NCBI RefSeq assembly: GCF_014836935.1 | Contig: NZ_JACSPW010000001.1 | Location: 372,001-436,000 of the forward strand | From: Solibacillus merdavium | GTDB lineage: Bacteria > Bacillota > Bacilli > Bacillales_A > Planococcaceae | Direction of reading: 5' to 3' | Length of the DNA stretch: 64,000 nt | In this document: piece by piece, positions 8,894 through 19,134 of the stretch | Layout of the letters: each line of letters starts with the position of its first letter | Numbering within the stretch: the stretch's first letter is position 1 | Made by a program: the position numbers and the translations under genes | The notes under the pieces: model-generated | Database searches by the model: none | Told to the model about the DNA's origin: nothing | Seen by the model: the letters and a program-made list of their open reading frames with translations, nothing else

Positions 8894-9616
8894 ATGTCAG
8901 TAATTTCAATGAAACAATTACTAGAAGCTGGTGTACATTTCGGTCACCAAACTCGCCGTTGGAACCCAAAAATGAAGAAATATATCTTCGTAGAGCGTAA
9001 CGGTATTTACATTATCGATTTACAAAAAACGGTTAAAAAATTAGAAGAAGCATACGATTTCATGCGTCAAGTTGGTCAAGACGGTGGTAAAGTTTTATTC
9101 GTAGGTACGAAAAAACAAGCACAAGAAGCGATCAAAGAAGAAGCTGAACGTTCAGGTAACTACTACATCAACCAACGTTGGTTAGGTGGTACTTTAACAA
9201 ACTTCGGTACAATTCAAAAACGTGTAAAACGTATGAAAGATATCGAAAAAATGGAAGAAGACGGTACTTTTGCTGTACTTCCTAAAAAAGAAGTAATCCA
9301 ACTTAAAAAAGAACACGAACGCTTAGTTAAATTCTTAGGCGGTATCCGTGATATGAAAGCTGTTCCAGACGTAATGTTCGTAGTAGACCCTCGTAAAGAG
9401 CGTATCGCAGTTGCAGAAGCAATCAAATTAAACATCCCTCTAGTTGGTATCGTAGACACTAACTGTGATCCAGATGAAATTGATTACGTAATCCCTGCAA
9501 ACGACGATGCTATCCGCGCGGTTAAATTATTAACTGCTAAAATGGCTGACGCTTTATTAGAAGCAAAACAAGGTGAAGAAGAAGCTCCAGAAGTAGAAGA
9601 AGCTACAGCTGAGTAA
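8894..9616 (+). CDS. rpsB: 30S ribosomal protein S2
   Basis: Small-subunit ribosomal protein of 240 aa. The N-terminus [19 protein letters not shown] and following [12 protein letters not shown] are the S2 signature; [14 protein letters not shown] and VDTNCDPD are also diagnostic. The acidic tail is normal for Bacillota S2. It has a strong ribosome-binding site (TTAGGAGGAAA) and the biased codon use of a highly expressed gene. It is followed by a terminator and then tsf. Confidence 0.98.
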   Translation: MSVISMKQLLEAGVHFGHQTRRWNPKMKKYIFVERNGIYIIDLQKTVKKLEEAYDFMRQVGQDGGKVLFVGTKKQAQEAIKEEAERSGNYYINQRWLGGTLTNFGTIQKRVKRMKDIEKMEEDGTFAVLPKKEVIQLKKEHERLVKFLGGIRDMKAVPDVMFVVDPRKERIAVAEAIKLNIPLVGIVDTNCDPDEIDYVIPANDDAIRAVKLLTAKMADALLEAKQGEEEAPEVEEATAE

Positions 9617-9625
9617 TTCACTGTT

Positions 9626-9667
9626 AAAAAAGGTGATAAGTGGATGAACCCCTTATCACCTTTTTTT
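9626..9667 (+). terminator. Rho-independent terminator between rpsB and tsf
   Basis: Perfect inverted repeat AAAAAAGGTGATAAG / CTTATCACCTTTTTT around an 11-base loop, with a T run. It probably sets the S2 to EF-Ts ratio by partial readthrough. Confidence 0.88.
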
Positions 9668-9774
9668 GAGAAATGAATGTAAAAATGTGTGAATCGTTGA
9701 AACTTCGCGATTTATCGCTTAAAGTATGAAATAGTGTGAATAAATTTTTCAATATATCTAGGAGGAAACTCAAC

Positions 9775-10662
9775 ATGGCAAACGTTACTGCACAATTAGT
9801 AAAAGAATTACGCGAAAAAACAGGCGCAGGTATGATGGACTGTAAAAAAGCTTTAGTATCTACAGAAGGTGACATCGATGCTGCAATCGATTTCCTACGT
9901 GAAAAAGGTTTAGCTGCTGCTGGCAAAAAAGCTGACCGTATCGCTGCTGAAGGTACAACTTACATTTTAGAAAACGGTAATGAAGCAATTCTTTTAGAAG
10001 TAAATGCTGAAACAGATTTCGTTGCGAAAAACGACAAATTCCAATTCTTAGTTTCTTCATTAGCAGAGCAATTATTAACTGCTAAACCAGAATCAGTAGA
10101 AGCTGCTATGGAATTAGAAAAAGACGGCGTGAAAATCGTTGATCAAATTTCTACTGCTACTGCAACTATCGGTGAGAAAATTTCATTACGCCGTTTCGAA
10201 ATTAAAACTAAATCAGATGCAGATGCTTTCGGTTCATACTTACACATGGGCGGCCGTATTGGTGTATTAGTAGTTCTTGAAGGTTCTACTGACGCTGCCG
10301 CTGCAAAAGATATCGCAATGCATATCGCTGCAATCAACCCAACTTATATTTCTCGTGATGAAGTTTCTGCTGACGAAGTTGAACGTGAGCGCAAAGTATT
10401 AACTGAGCAAGCGTTAAACGAAGGTAAACCAGAAAACATCGTAGCGAAAATGGTAGAAGGTCGTCTTGGTAAATATTTCGAAGACGTATGTTTATTAGAC
10501 CAAGCTTTCGTTAAAAACTCAGATCAAAAAGTACGTGACTTCGTGAAATCTTTAGATGCTACTGTAACAAGCTTCACTCGTTATGCTGTTGGTGAAGGTA
10601 TCGAAAAACGTGAAGATAACTTTGCTGAAGAAGTAATGAGCCAAGTTAAAGGTAACAACTAA
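9775..10662 (+). CDS. tsf: Translation elongation factor Ts
   Basis: Guanine-nucleotide exchange factor for EF-Tu. A 295-residue protein beginning [20 protein letters not shown], with the EF-Ts signature GMMDCKKAL and the core [10 protein letters not shown]. The start chosen is the ATG at 9775, preceded at a good distance by TAGGAGGAA; an upstream in-frame start at 9736 lacks support. It follows rpsB after a terminator and ends in its own terminator. Confidence 0.97.
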   Translation: MANVTAQLVKELREKTGAGMMDCKKALVSTEGDIDAAIDFLREKGLAAAGKKADRIAAEGTTYILENGNEAILLEVNAETDFVAKNDKFQFLVSSLAEQLLTAKPESVEAAMELEKDGVKIVDQISTATATIGEKISLRRFEIKTKSDADAFGSYLHMGGRIGVLVVLEGSTDAAAAKDIAMHIAAINPTYISRDEVSADEVERERKVLTEQALNEGKPENIVAKMVEGRLGKYFEDVCLLDQAFVKNSDQKVRDFVKSLDATVTSFTRYAVGEGIEKREDNFAEEVMSQVKGNN

Positions 10663-10702
10663 TTAAATTACAACTTAAATTTACCATAATTTAAGCAAAC
10701 AG

Positions 10703-10734
10703 TAGGGAGCACCATTTGCGTGTTCCCTATTTTT
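10703..10734 (+). terminator. Rho-independent terminator after tsf
   Basis: Ten-pair stem TAGGGAGCAC / GTGTTCCCTA (one G-T pair), 7-base loop, then five T. Confidence 0.8.
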
Positions 10735-10824
10735 AAAGAAATCTATTTTTGATTTAAGTGAAGTACGATACATAGAAAATACAATCGTATTTCCTTATAA
10801 ATAAATGAGTAACGGAGGTCTACT

Positions 10825-11550
10825 ATGAGTGTGTCACAATACAAACGAGTAGTAATTAAACTAAGCGGGGAAGCATTAGCTGGGGAATTGGGCTTCGGTT
10901 TCTCACCAGATGTAATTAAATCAATCGCTGCAGAAATTAAAGATGTTATCGACTTAGGCGTAGAGGTCGCATTAGTTGTCGGCGGCGGCAACATTTGGCG
11001 CGGGAAAATCGGTGCTGAAATGGGTATGGAGCGTGCCAATGCAGATTATATGGGAATGTTAGGAACAGTGATGAATGCACTTGCCCTACAAGACTCTCTA
11101 GAAAATCTAGGTGTTCCAACACGTGTTCAATCATCAATCGTTATGACACAAGTGGCAGAGCCATATATTCGACGTAAAGCAGTTCGTCATCTGGAAAAGT
11201 CACGTGTCGTAATTTTCGCTGCAGGAACAGGTAACCCTTATTTCTCGACTGATACAACAGCAGCATTGCGTGCCGCAGAAATTAATGCAGATGCAATTTT
11301 AATGGCGAAAAACAACGTGGACGGCGTTTATTCGGCAGATCCAAAATTAGATTCTGAAGCAGTTAAGTATGACACACTTACGTATTTAGACGTTATTCAA
11401 CAAGGTTTACAAGTAATGGATTCAACAGCTTCAACATTATGTATGGATAATGATATTAAGCTTGTCGTTTTCAACTTGTCAGAACGTGGTAATATTAAAC
11501 GTGCCGCAATGGGCGAAAAAATTGGAACAGTTGTTAGGAGAGATGCATAA
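10825..11550 (+). CDS. pyrH: UMP kinase
   Basis: Amino-acid-kinase-fold enzyme phosphorylating UMP to UDP for pyrimidine nucleotide synthesis. It is 241 aa, with the N-terminal [12 protein letters not shown], the glycine-rich [10 protein letters not shown], and [20 protein letters not shown] typical of PyrH. The ribosome-binding site is ACGGAGGTC. The stop overlaps the frr ATG at base 11550, so pyrH and frr are translationally coupled. Confidence 0.97.
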   Translation: MSVSQYKRVVIKLSGEALAGELGFGFSPDVIKSIAAEIKDVIDLGVEVALVVGGGNIWRGKIGAEMGMERANADYMGMLGTVMNALALQDSLENLGVPTRVQSSIVMTQVAEPYIRRKAVRHLEKSRVVIFAAGTGNPYFSTDTTAALRAAEINADAILMAKNNVDGVYSADPKLDSEAVKYDTLTYLDVIQQGLQVMDSTASTLCMDNDIKLVVFNLSERGNIKRAAMGEKIGTVVRRDA

Positions 11551-12107
11551 TGACTAAACAAGTATTGAATCAAGCACAGGAAAAAATGACAAAATCAATT
11601 GGTGCCTTCTCACGTGAATTAGCTTCAATTCGCGCTGGTGTAGCGAATGCTGCATTATTGGATCGAATTTCAGTGGATTACTATGGCTCACCGACACCTA
11701 TTAACCAAATGGCTGGTATTTCTGTACCAGAAGCGCGTCTTTTAGTTATCCAACCATATGATAAATCTATTTTAGGTGAAATTGAGAAAGCAATTATGCG
11801 TTCTGATATTGGTATTACACCGACAAACGATGGTAATGTTATTCGTTTGGCAGTACCTGCTTTAACAGAAGAGCGTCGTAAAGAGCTAGTAAAACAGGTG
11901 AAAAAAGAAGCAGAAGAAGCAAAAGTGGCTGTACGTAACGTACGTCGTGATGCAAATGATGACTTGAAAAAGTTAGAGAAAAACGGAGAAATTACAGAAG
12001 ACGAATTACGCGGCTTCGGTGAAGATATCCAAAAACTAACAGATAACTCAATTACAAAAATCGACGAGTTAGTAAAAGAGAAAGAAAAAGAAATTTTAAC
12101 AGTTTAA
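11550..12107 (+). CDS. frr: Ribosome recycling factor
   Basis: Releases ribosomal subunits after termination together with EF-G. A 185-residue, largely helical protein: domain I helix at the N-terminus, the conserved [18 protein letters not shown], and the C-terminal helices with [17 protein letters not shown]. The ATG shares its A with the last base of the pyrH stop. Two terminators follow. Confidence 0.97.
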   Translation: MTKQVLNQAQEKMTKSIGAFSRELASIRAGVANAALLDRISVDYYGSPTPINQMAGISVPEARLLVIQPYDKSILGEIEKAIMRSDIGITPTNDGNVIRLAVPALTEERRKELVKQVKKEAEEAKVAVRNVRRDANDDLKKLEKNGEITEDELRGFGEDIQKLTDNSITKIDELVKEKEKEILTV

Positions 12108-12174
12108 TCCTAAAACTTCACTAAAAGATTGTTATTGAATCCGTATTGGAATTTACTTTCCTCGGTGAAGACAC

Positions 12175-12213
12175 TTTCGCGCTATTGGACCACTTTAGCG
12201 CGAAATCTTTTTT
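12175..12213 (+). terminator. Rho-independent terminator after frr (first)
   Basis: Perfect stem TTTCGCGCTA / TAGCGCGAAA with an 11-base loop, followed by TCTTTTTT. Confidence 0.8.
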
Positions 12214-12241
12214 CTACCGTTAAAAGAACTTTAAATGGATT

Positions 12242-12271
12242 AAAACGTCCTGTTAGTAAGGACGTTTTTTT
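12242..12271 (+). terminator. Rho-independent terminator after frr (second, tandem)
   Basis: Stem AAAACGTCC / GGACGTTTT around a 9-base loop, with seven T. It is the second of two hairpins in the 364-base frr-uppS gap; the remainder of the gap holds the uppS promoter. Confidence 0.82.
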
Positions 12272-12399
12272 AATAATGGAGATAGATGATCTATGTTAAC
12301 TTTTATCTGAAGTTAAAGTATAAATTGTGAATATGATACATATGCAAGTTAATAAAAGGACAATTTTGATTATTTCAAAGAAGAGTTAGTGATGTGATA

Positions 12400-12428
12400 A
12401 GGACATGCTATCCCTTTTTTGATATGAT
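12400..12428 (+). promoter_or_regulatory. Probable SigA promoter of uppS
   Basis: AGGACA, a 17-base spacer and TATGAT, 43 bases before the uppS ATG, following the tandem terminators. The -35 matches four of six consensus bases. Confidence 0.55.
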
Positions 12429-12471
12429 GGAGAAGTAGGTAGTCCGATTTGTGCAGTTGGGGGAATTAACT

Positions 12472-13266
12472 ATGTTTAAAAAACTTTTTGGGAAAAATAC
12501 AAGTAAAGAGCAACCATTCAGTGATGGAAGTATGGACTTAGTTAAGGGAGAGGATATCCCTACCCATATTGCAATTATTATGGACGGAAATGGACGTTGG
12601 GCGAAAAAACGTTCGATGCCAAGAGTTGCAGGACATCATGAAGGAATGAAAAATGTCCGGAAAATAACACGTTGTGCTTGTGATTTAGGAGTAAAAGTAT
12701 TAACGCTGTATGCATTTTCGACGGAAAATTGGAAGCGGCCTAAATCAGAAGTTGAATTTTTAATGCGTTTACCAGAGCAATTTTTAACATCCTTTTTACC
12801 GGAGCTTATGGAGCGTAATATTAAAGTCGAAATGATTGGTGTAATGGATTCCTTGCCGGAGTATACTCAATCAGCTCTTAAAAAAGCGATGAATGAAACG
12901 AAAGATAATACAGGATTAGTTTTAAATTTTGCGATGAATTATGGTGGTCGCGCGGAAATTGTTATGGCGATGCAGCAACTGATGAATGACGTTGAAGCTG
13001 GAAGACTGACAATCGACGAATTAAATGAACAACATATTTCAAAATATGTAATGACAGCTCATTTACCAGAACCCGATCTATTGATTCGGACAAGTGGAGA
13101 AGTTCGCATAAGTAACTTTATGCTATGGCAGCTTGCTTATACGGAGTTTTGGTTTACTGATACGCATTGGCCGGATTTTAACGAAGCATGTTTAAAAGAG
13201 GCGATTTCTGTGTATCAAAACCGTAACCGTCGTTATGGAGGGCTGAAAGGAGAAGAAACAAATTGA
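12472..13266 (+). CDS. uppS: Undecaprenyl diphosphate synthase (isoprenyl transferase)
   Basis: Makes the C55 lipid carrier for peptidoglycan and wall polymers. Cis-prenyltransferase motifs: HIAIIMDGNGRWAKKR (catalytic Asp), TLYAFSTENWKRP, and RTSGEVRISNFMLWQLAYTE. The start taken is the ATG at 12472 with GGGGGA upstream, giving 264 aa; an in-frame GTG at 12451 lacks a ribosome-binding site. It is followed by cdsA with a 4-base overlap, so two lipid-precursor enzymes are coupled. Confidence 0.95.
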   Translation: MFKKLFGKNTSKEQPFSDGSMDLVKGEDIPTHIAIIMDGNGRWAKKRSMPRVAGHHEGMKNVRKITRCACDLGVKVLTLYAFSTENWKRPKSEVEFLMRLPEQFLTSFLPELMERNIKVEMIGVMDSLPEYTQSALKKAMNETKDNTGLVLNFAMNYGGRAEIVMAMQQLMNDVEAGRLTIDELNEQHISKYVMTAHLPEPDLLIRTSGEVRISNFMLWQLAYTEFWFTDTHWPDFNEACLKEAISVYQNRNRRYGGLKGEETN

Positions 13267-14060
13267 AACAGCGCATCATTACTGGAGTAATTGCTGCAGC
13301 ACTATTTATTCCATTCGTAATTTATGGAGGCGGACCGTTTGCGGTTTTAATGAGTATCATCGCAGTTGTTGGCTTTTATGAATTATTGAAAATGAAAGGA
13401 ATTTCAATTGCATCCGTTCCGGGAATGTTAGGGACACTTGCATTGTTACTATTAGTAGTACCGAGTGATTGGTCCAAAAACGTAGTTGAATTTCTACAAT
13501 ATGAATCAACTTTAATGATTGTATACGGTATAATTGCCTTATTATTAATTTATACAGTCCTTGTAAAAAATAAAATGACTTTTGATGAAATCGGTTTTAT
13601 ATTAATTGGCGCCTTTTATGTCGGACTTGGTTTCCATTATTTTATCGAAACCCGGTTTATCGGATTAGAATATGTCGTATTTGTATTGTTAATTGTTTGG
13701 ACAACAGATTCTGGCGCATATTTTGTTGGGCGTAAGCTAGGGAAAAATAAATTATGGCCGGAAATATCCCCAAAAAAGACTGTTGAAGGTTTTGTCGGTG
13801 GCATCGTCATCGCGGTATGTTTTGCTATCGCATTGCAACTTATGTACCCGATCACTTCAAGTTGGATTCAATTAATTATTGTAACGATTGTAGCATCGAT
13901 TGTCGGGCAAATGGGTGACCTTGTTGAATCTGCAATTAAGCGACACTACGGTGTGAAGGATTCAGGCAATATTTTACCAGGGCATGGGGGCATTTTAGAT
14001 CGTTTTGACAGCCTCTTATTTGTAGTGCCTTTACTTCATTTCTTGCACTTTTTTGCTTAA
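13263..14060 (+). CDS. cdsA: Phosphatidate cytidylyltransferase (CDP-diglyceride synthase)
   Basis: Integral membrane enzyme converting phosphatidate plus CTP to CDP-diacylglycerol for phospholipid synthesis. It is 265 aa with about eight hydrophobic segments and the CDS signature SAIKRHYGVKDSGNILPGHG near the C-terminus. The start is a TTG overlapping the uppS stop (TTGA) with AGGAGAAG upstream. It supplies the substrate used by PgsA, encoded further along in this window. Confidence 0.95.
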   Translation: MKQRIITGVIAAALFIPFVIYGGGPFAVLMSIIAVVGFYELLKMKGISIASVPGMLGTLALLLLVVPSDWSKNVVEFLQYESTLMIVYGIIALLLIYTVLVKNKMTFDEIGFILIGAFYVGLGFHYFIETRFIGLEYVVFVLLIVWTTDSGAYFVGRKLGKNKLWPEISPKKTVEGFVGGIVIAVCFAIALQLMYPITSSWIQLIIVTIVASIVGQMGDLVESAIKRHYGVKDSGNILPGHGGILDRFDSLLFVVPLLHFLHFFA

Positions 14061-14113
14061 TTTCTTTCAGTAAGTATGTAGATACACGCAAAAAAACAGG
14101 CTGTATCAAACGA

Positions 14114-14133
14114 AATTGCGTTGTAACGCAATT
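14114..14133. repeat. 20-bp perfect palindrome upstream of dxr
   Basis: AATTGCGTT, GT, AACGCAATT, ending 24 bases before the dxr start. With only a 2-base centre it is a poor hairpin, so it may be a protein-binding palindrome or chance. Confidence 0.4.
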
Positions 14134-14157
14134 GATTTGTTAGGAGGAAGTATCATT

Positions 14158-15303
14158 GTGAAAAAAATCAGTTTATTAGGTGCAACGGGCTCCATTGGAT
14201 GGCAAACGTTTGATGTTTTACTTGCACATCCAAATGCTTTTCGGCTTGTTGCTTTTTCTGCCGGAAAAAATATTGAAAAATCCCGTGAAATTATTCAAAA
14301 GTTACAACCGGAGCTAGTTTCAATGCAGACAGAGGAAGCGGCGAAAACTTTACAGAAGGAATTTCCGCACGTTTCCTTTACATATGGTGAAAAAGGATTA
14401 GTGGAAGTTGCGACACATTCCGATTCAACGGTACTTGTCAATGCAGTTTTAGGCAGTGTCGGGTTGGAATCTACACTTGCAGCAATACGTATGGGAAAAA
14501 CGATTGCCATTGCGAATAAAGAAACACTTGTAACAGCAGGACACCTTGTGATGTCAGAAGCACAAAAGTACAATGCACCGATATTGCCTGTAGATAGTGA
14601 GCATTCTGCTGTTTTTCAATCAATGAACGGCGAAAATAAAAAACGTATTGAACGGATCATTTTAACAGCTTCAGGTGGTTCATTCCGCGATAAGGCACGT
14701 GATGAATTAGTCGGTGTAACGGTAAAAGACGCTCTGAATCATCCGAACTGGTCGATGGGGGCTAAGATTACGATCGACTCTGCAACGATGATGAATAAAG
14801 GACTTGAAGTTATTGAGGCACATGTATTATTCAATATGCCGTATGACAATATCGATGTATTACTGCACCGTGAAAGTATTATTCACTCTATGGTGGAGTA
14901 TGTAGATACTAGCGTTATAGCGCAGCTTGGAACACCGGACATGCGTGTGCCGATACAGTATGCGCTTAGCTATCCGGATCGCTTGCCCCTTTCAAATGGT
15001 CAACGTTTAAACTTAGCCCAAATTGGACAACTTCACTTTAAGGAAGTTGATTTTGATCGATTCCGTGCCCTAAAACTTGCCTATGACGCCGGTCGAATGG
15101 GCGGTACAATTTTAACGGCAATGAATGCGGCAAATGAAGCGGCTGTCGAATTATTTTTACAAGAAAAAATAACATTTTTAGAAATTGAAGAATGTATTGA
15201 GCGTATTATGAATAGTCATAACAATATCGCATTACCAGATTTAGAAACAATTTTACATGTAGATAGTGAGACAAGAAAAACAGTAGCAAGCATGGTAAAA
15301 TAG
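14158..15303 (+). CDS. dxr: 1-deoxy-D-xylulose 5-phosphate reductoisomerase
   Basis: Second step of the MEP isoprenoid pathway (DXP to MEP, NADPH-dependent). The N-terminal nucleotide-binding motif is [16 protein letters not shown]. Catalytic residues are visible in PVDSEHSA and TASGGSFR, then the His-containing [21 protein letters not shown]. The start chosen is GTG 14158, behind TTAGGAGGAAG, giving 381 aa. It lies between cdsA and rseP as in B. subtilis, and supplies isoprenoid units that UppS polymerises. Confidence 0.96.
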   Translation: MKKISLLGATGSIGWQTFDVLLAHPNAFRLVAFSAGKNIEKSREIIQKLQPELVSMQTEEAAKTLQKEFPHVSFTYGEKGLVEVATHSDSTVLVNAVLGSVGLESTLAAIRMGKTIAIANKETLVTAGHLVMSEAQKYNAPILPVDSEHSAVFQSMNGENKKRIERIILTASGGSFRDKARDELVGVTVKDALNHPNWSMGAKITIDSATMMNKGLEVIEAHVLFNMPYDNIDVLLHRESIIHSMVEYVDTSVIAQLGTPDMRVPIQYALSYPDRLPLSNGQRLNLAQIGQLHFKEVDFDRFRALKLAYDAGRMGGTILTAMNAANEAAVELFLQEKITFLEIEECIERIMNSHNNIALPDLETILHVDSETRKTVASMVK

Positions 15304-15352
15304 TGAAGTGCGAGAAAAAAGAGTGTCAGTCAACTATAAGTTGGACATTCAT

Positions 15353-15374
15353 ATGCGCATAGAGCGTATTTTTT
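15353..15374 (+). terminator. Weak terminator-like hairpin after dxr
   Basis: Six-pair stem ATGCGC / GCGTAT (one G-T pair), 5-base loop, then five T. It is short; it may attenuate readthrough into rseP. Confidence 0.45.
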
Positions 15375-15440
15375 AATCAGTTAACGCTAGAAAAAAAGAG
15401 AACTAACTTTATGACTCAGTTCCAATGAAGGTGGGAGATT

Positions 15441-16697
15441 ATGCAAACAGTTATAGCCTTTATTTTAATTTTTGGCTCACTCGTTTTTTTCCATGAGCTA
15501 GGTCACTTCTTACTTGCAAAGCGCGCGGGCATAATGGTACGCGAATTTGCGATAGGTATGGGACCGAAAATTTTCGGTATGACGAAAGGTGAAACCATTT
15601 ATACGCTGCGTCTTTTGCCAATTGGCGGCTACGTGAGGATGGCTGGTGAGGATACTGATACCGTAGAATTACAACCGGGTTATCGGGTAGCTTTAATAAC
15701 GAACGAAGACAATATTGTAGAAAAAATTATACTAAATCAAAAAACACATTATCAAAATGTTATATTTTTGGAAGTGGAACGAGCAGATTTAGAACGTGAA
15801 CTTTGGATTGAAGGCTATGATGAGGATGACCAATTCGTACGCTACAATGTATCGCGTACAGCAATGGTTGTTGAGAACGGAATGGAGCAAATGATTGCAC
15901 CTCTAGACCGCCAATTTAATTCAAAATCTGTCGGTGCTCGTGCAATGGCGATTTTCGCAGGTCCATTATTCAATTTTATTTTAGCGTTTTTCATCTTCCT
16001 TGTTATCGGACTTATTCAGGGAATCCCTTCCGAAGAGCCAATCATTGCAGAAGTAATCGATAATAACGTTGCGAGCAATGCAGGTATAATGGAAGGCGAT
16101 AAAGTCGTGAAGGTAAATGGTCAAGCTATTTCTACCTGGGAGCAATTATCAACACAAATATACGATAATCCGAATAAAACACTAACATTTGAAGTTGAAC
16201 GTGAAACAGGAAATGAAATAATTGAACTGACACCAAAACAAGTTGAGCAGGAAGACGGCGCAACTTATGGACAAATTGGTGTTATGCGTACGATGGAAAA
16301 AAATCCACTCAAGGCAGTTGTCTATGGTGTGGAGGAAACTTACAATATGATTGTTCTCATTGGTACTCTTGTTGGTAAATTGGTTACAGGCCAATTCTCG
16401 ATTGATGCTTTGTCCGGTCCGGTAGGGATATATAAAACAACTGAAACTGTTGTAACTTTCGGTCTTTATAATATTCTATACTTCGCCGCAATGCTAAGCG
16501 TAAACTTGGGAATCATGAACTTGCTTCCTTTACCGGCACTTGACGGAGGCCGCCTATTATTCTTCGCAGTAGAAGCGGTAAGAGGTAAACCAATTGATCG
16601 TCAAAAAGAAGGCATGGTTCACTTCGTCGGAATTCTGCTCTTGATGATATTAATGGTCGTAGTGACCTGGAACGATATCCAGCGATTCTTCTTCTAA
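15441..16697 (+). CDS. rseP: Site-2 intramembrane zinc metalloprotease RseP/RasP
   Basis: Membrane-embedded protease that cleaves anti-sigma factors and remnant signal peptides. The N-terminal membrane helix carries the zinc motif FFHELGHFLLAKR, a PDZ domain lies near residues 195-270, and the C-terminal motif LLPLPALDGGRL supplies the third ligand. Length 418 aa matches B. subtilis RasP. The ribosome-binding site is AAGGTGGGAG. A structured intergenic repeat follows. Confidence 0.95.
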   Translation: MQTVIAFILIFGSLVFFHELGHFLLAKRAGIMVREFAIGMGPKIFGMTKGETIYTLRLLPIGGYVRMAGEDTDTVELQPGYRVALITNEDNIVEKIILNQKTHYQNVIFLEVERADLERELWIEGYDEDDQFVRYNVSRTAMVVENGMEQMIAPLDRQFNSKSVGARAMAIFAGPLFNFILAFFIFLVIGLIQGIPSEEPIIAEVIDNNVASNAGIMEGDKVVKVNGQAISTWEQLSTQIYDNPNKTLTFEVERETGNEIIELTPKQVEQEDGATYGQIGVMRTMEKNPLKAVVYGVEETYNMIVLIGTLVGKLVTGQFSIDALSGPVGIYKTTETVVTFGLYNILYFAAMLSVNLGIMNLLPLPALDGGRLLFFAVEAVRGKPIDRQKEGMVHFVGILLLMILMVVVTWNDIQRFFF

Positions 16698-16733
16698 AAT
16701 TAATTAAGATGATTTAGCTAAGTGACCAGCAAG

Positions 16734-16840
16734 TAGATTGGAATGAAGGGGAGGCGACTCCTGGGGGAATAGCGTGACGCCTGAGACTACAGGCTCAGGC
16801 CACGCCCCCCGGAAAGCGTCCGACCCGTAATGGAAATCTA
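16734..16840. repeat. GC-rich structured intergenic repeat (type 1)
   Basis: About 107 bases bounded by complementary ends TAGATT / AATCTA. The inside folds into a strong hairpin: GCGTG/CACGC plus GCCTGAG/CTCAGGC (16772-16805) flanked by GGGGG/CCCCC. It contains GACTCCTGGGGGAATAGC and GGAAAGCGTC, words shared with GC-rich intergenic repeats seen in many Bacillaceae genomes. A related copy is at 52.8 kb and a probable remnant at 29.34 kb. The rest of the 358-base rseP-proS gap holds one further hairpin (16892-16930). Confidence 0.7.
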
Positions 16841-16891
16841 CCCCATGTCGATGTAGAATCTCTTTTAAACAAAATAGGTTTAAAAATGACG

Positions 16892-16930
16892 GCTTTGAGC
16901 GTTTGTATGAATAATACTAGCGTTCAAAGC
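16892..16930 (+). promoter_or_regulatory. Hairpin in the proS upstream region
   Basis: Ten-pair stem GCTTTGAGCG / CGTTCAAAGC (one G-T pair) with a 19-base loop. No T run follows, so it is not a standard terminator. It lies about 125 bases before proS; its function is unknown. Confidence 0.4.
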
Positions 16931-17022
16931 TAAATTTGATTAGTATTATAGAAGTAGCATTTAATTTAGTTAATGTGTATTCAACAATCATTGGCTATAG
17001 CGCAGATAATAATGAAATATAG

Positions 17023-18762
<1,740 letters not shown>

Positions 18763-18787
18763 TAATTTGTTAAGATAGAGAGAATGG

Positions 18788-18820
18788 GAAAGTACAATTT
18801 ACATGTACTTTCTTTTCTTT
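18788..18820 (+). terminator. Rho-independent terminator after proS
   Basis: Perfect stem GAAAGTACA / TGTACTTTC around a 7-base loop, followed by TTTTCTTT. Confidence 0.8.
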
Positions 18821-18866
18821 TTCATGTGAAGGGTCTGTTGTTGATGGGGGAATGAAGTTATCACTG

Positions 18867-19056
18867 AATAAGGGTGAAATTTCCGCTTATTTGATAAATT
18901 AATTGAAATTCAGCCAAAATAGAGGTAAAAATTCCTCTTATCTATGCTGAATAACATGAAAGACACTGATTTTTCAATGGATAACCGGAAAAACTACCCT
19001 TATTTACCTCTAAATGATGCTTATTTTGCAAATAACGGTAAAAACTCCGCTTATTT
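18867..19056 (+). repeat. Four-palindrome 190-bp element, copy A
   Basis: Four imperfect palindromes of about 26 bp at 18867-18892, 18917-18943, 18979-19005 and 19030-19056. Each has the form AATA(A/G)NGG(T)A-centre-CCNCTTATT, with a centre such as GAAATTTC. Centre-to-centre spacing is about 50, 62 and 51 bases. Copies at 29386-29575 and, inverted, at 38196-38385 have the same length and spacing and also share spacer words (for example GATTTTTC before the third unit). It fills most of the 372-base proS-polC gap. Confidence 0.8.
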
Positions 19057-19134
19057 TAAACGAAGGGGATTGCTTTTTCGTGCCCTGCCGGAATTCCTCC
19101 ACCTCATATTGAAAAAAGCATTAAAAAGAAAGGG

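Noticed and set aside
14114-14133. Terminator between cdsA and dxr
   Set aside because: The palindrome has only a 2-base loop and is not followed by a T run.
18867-19056. Noc or ParB (parS) binding sites in the palindrome array
   Set aside because: The units do not match the known B. subtilis Noc or parS consensus sequences in core or spacing.
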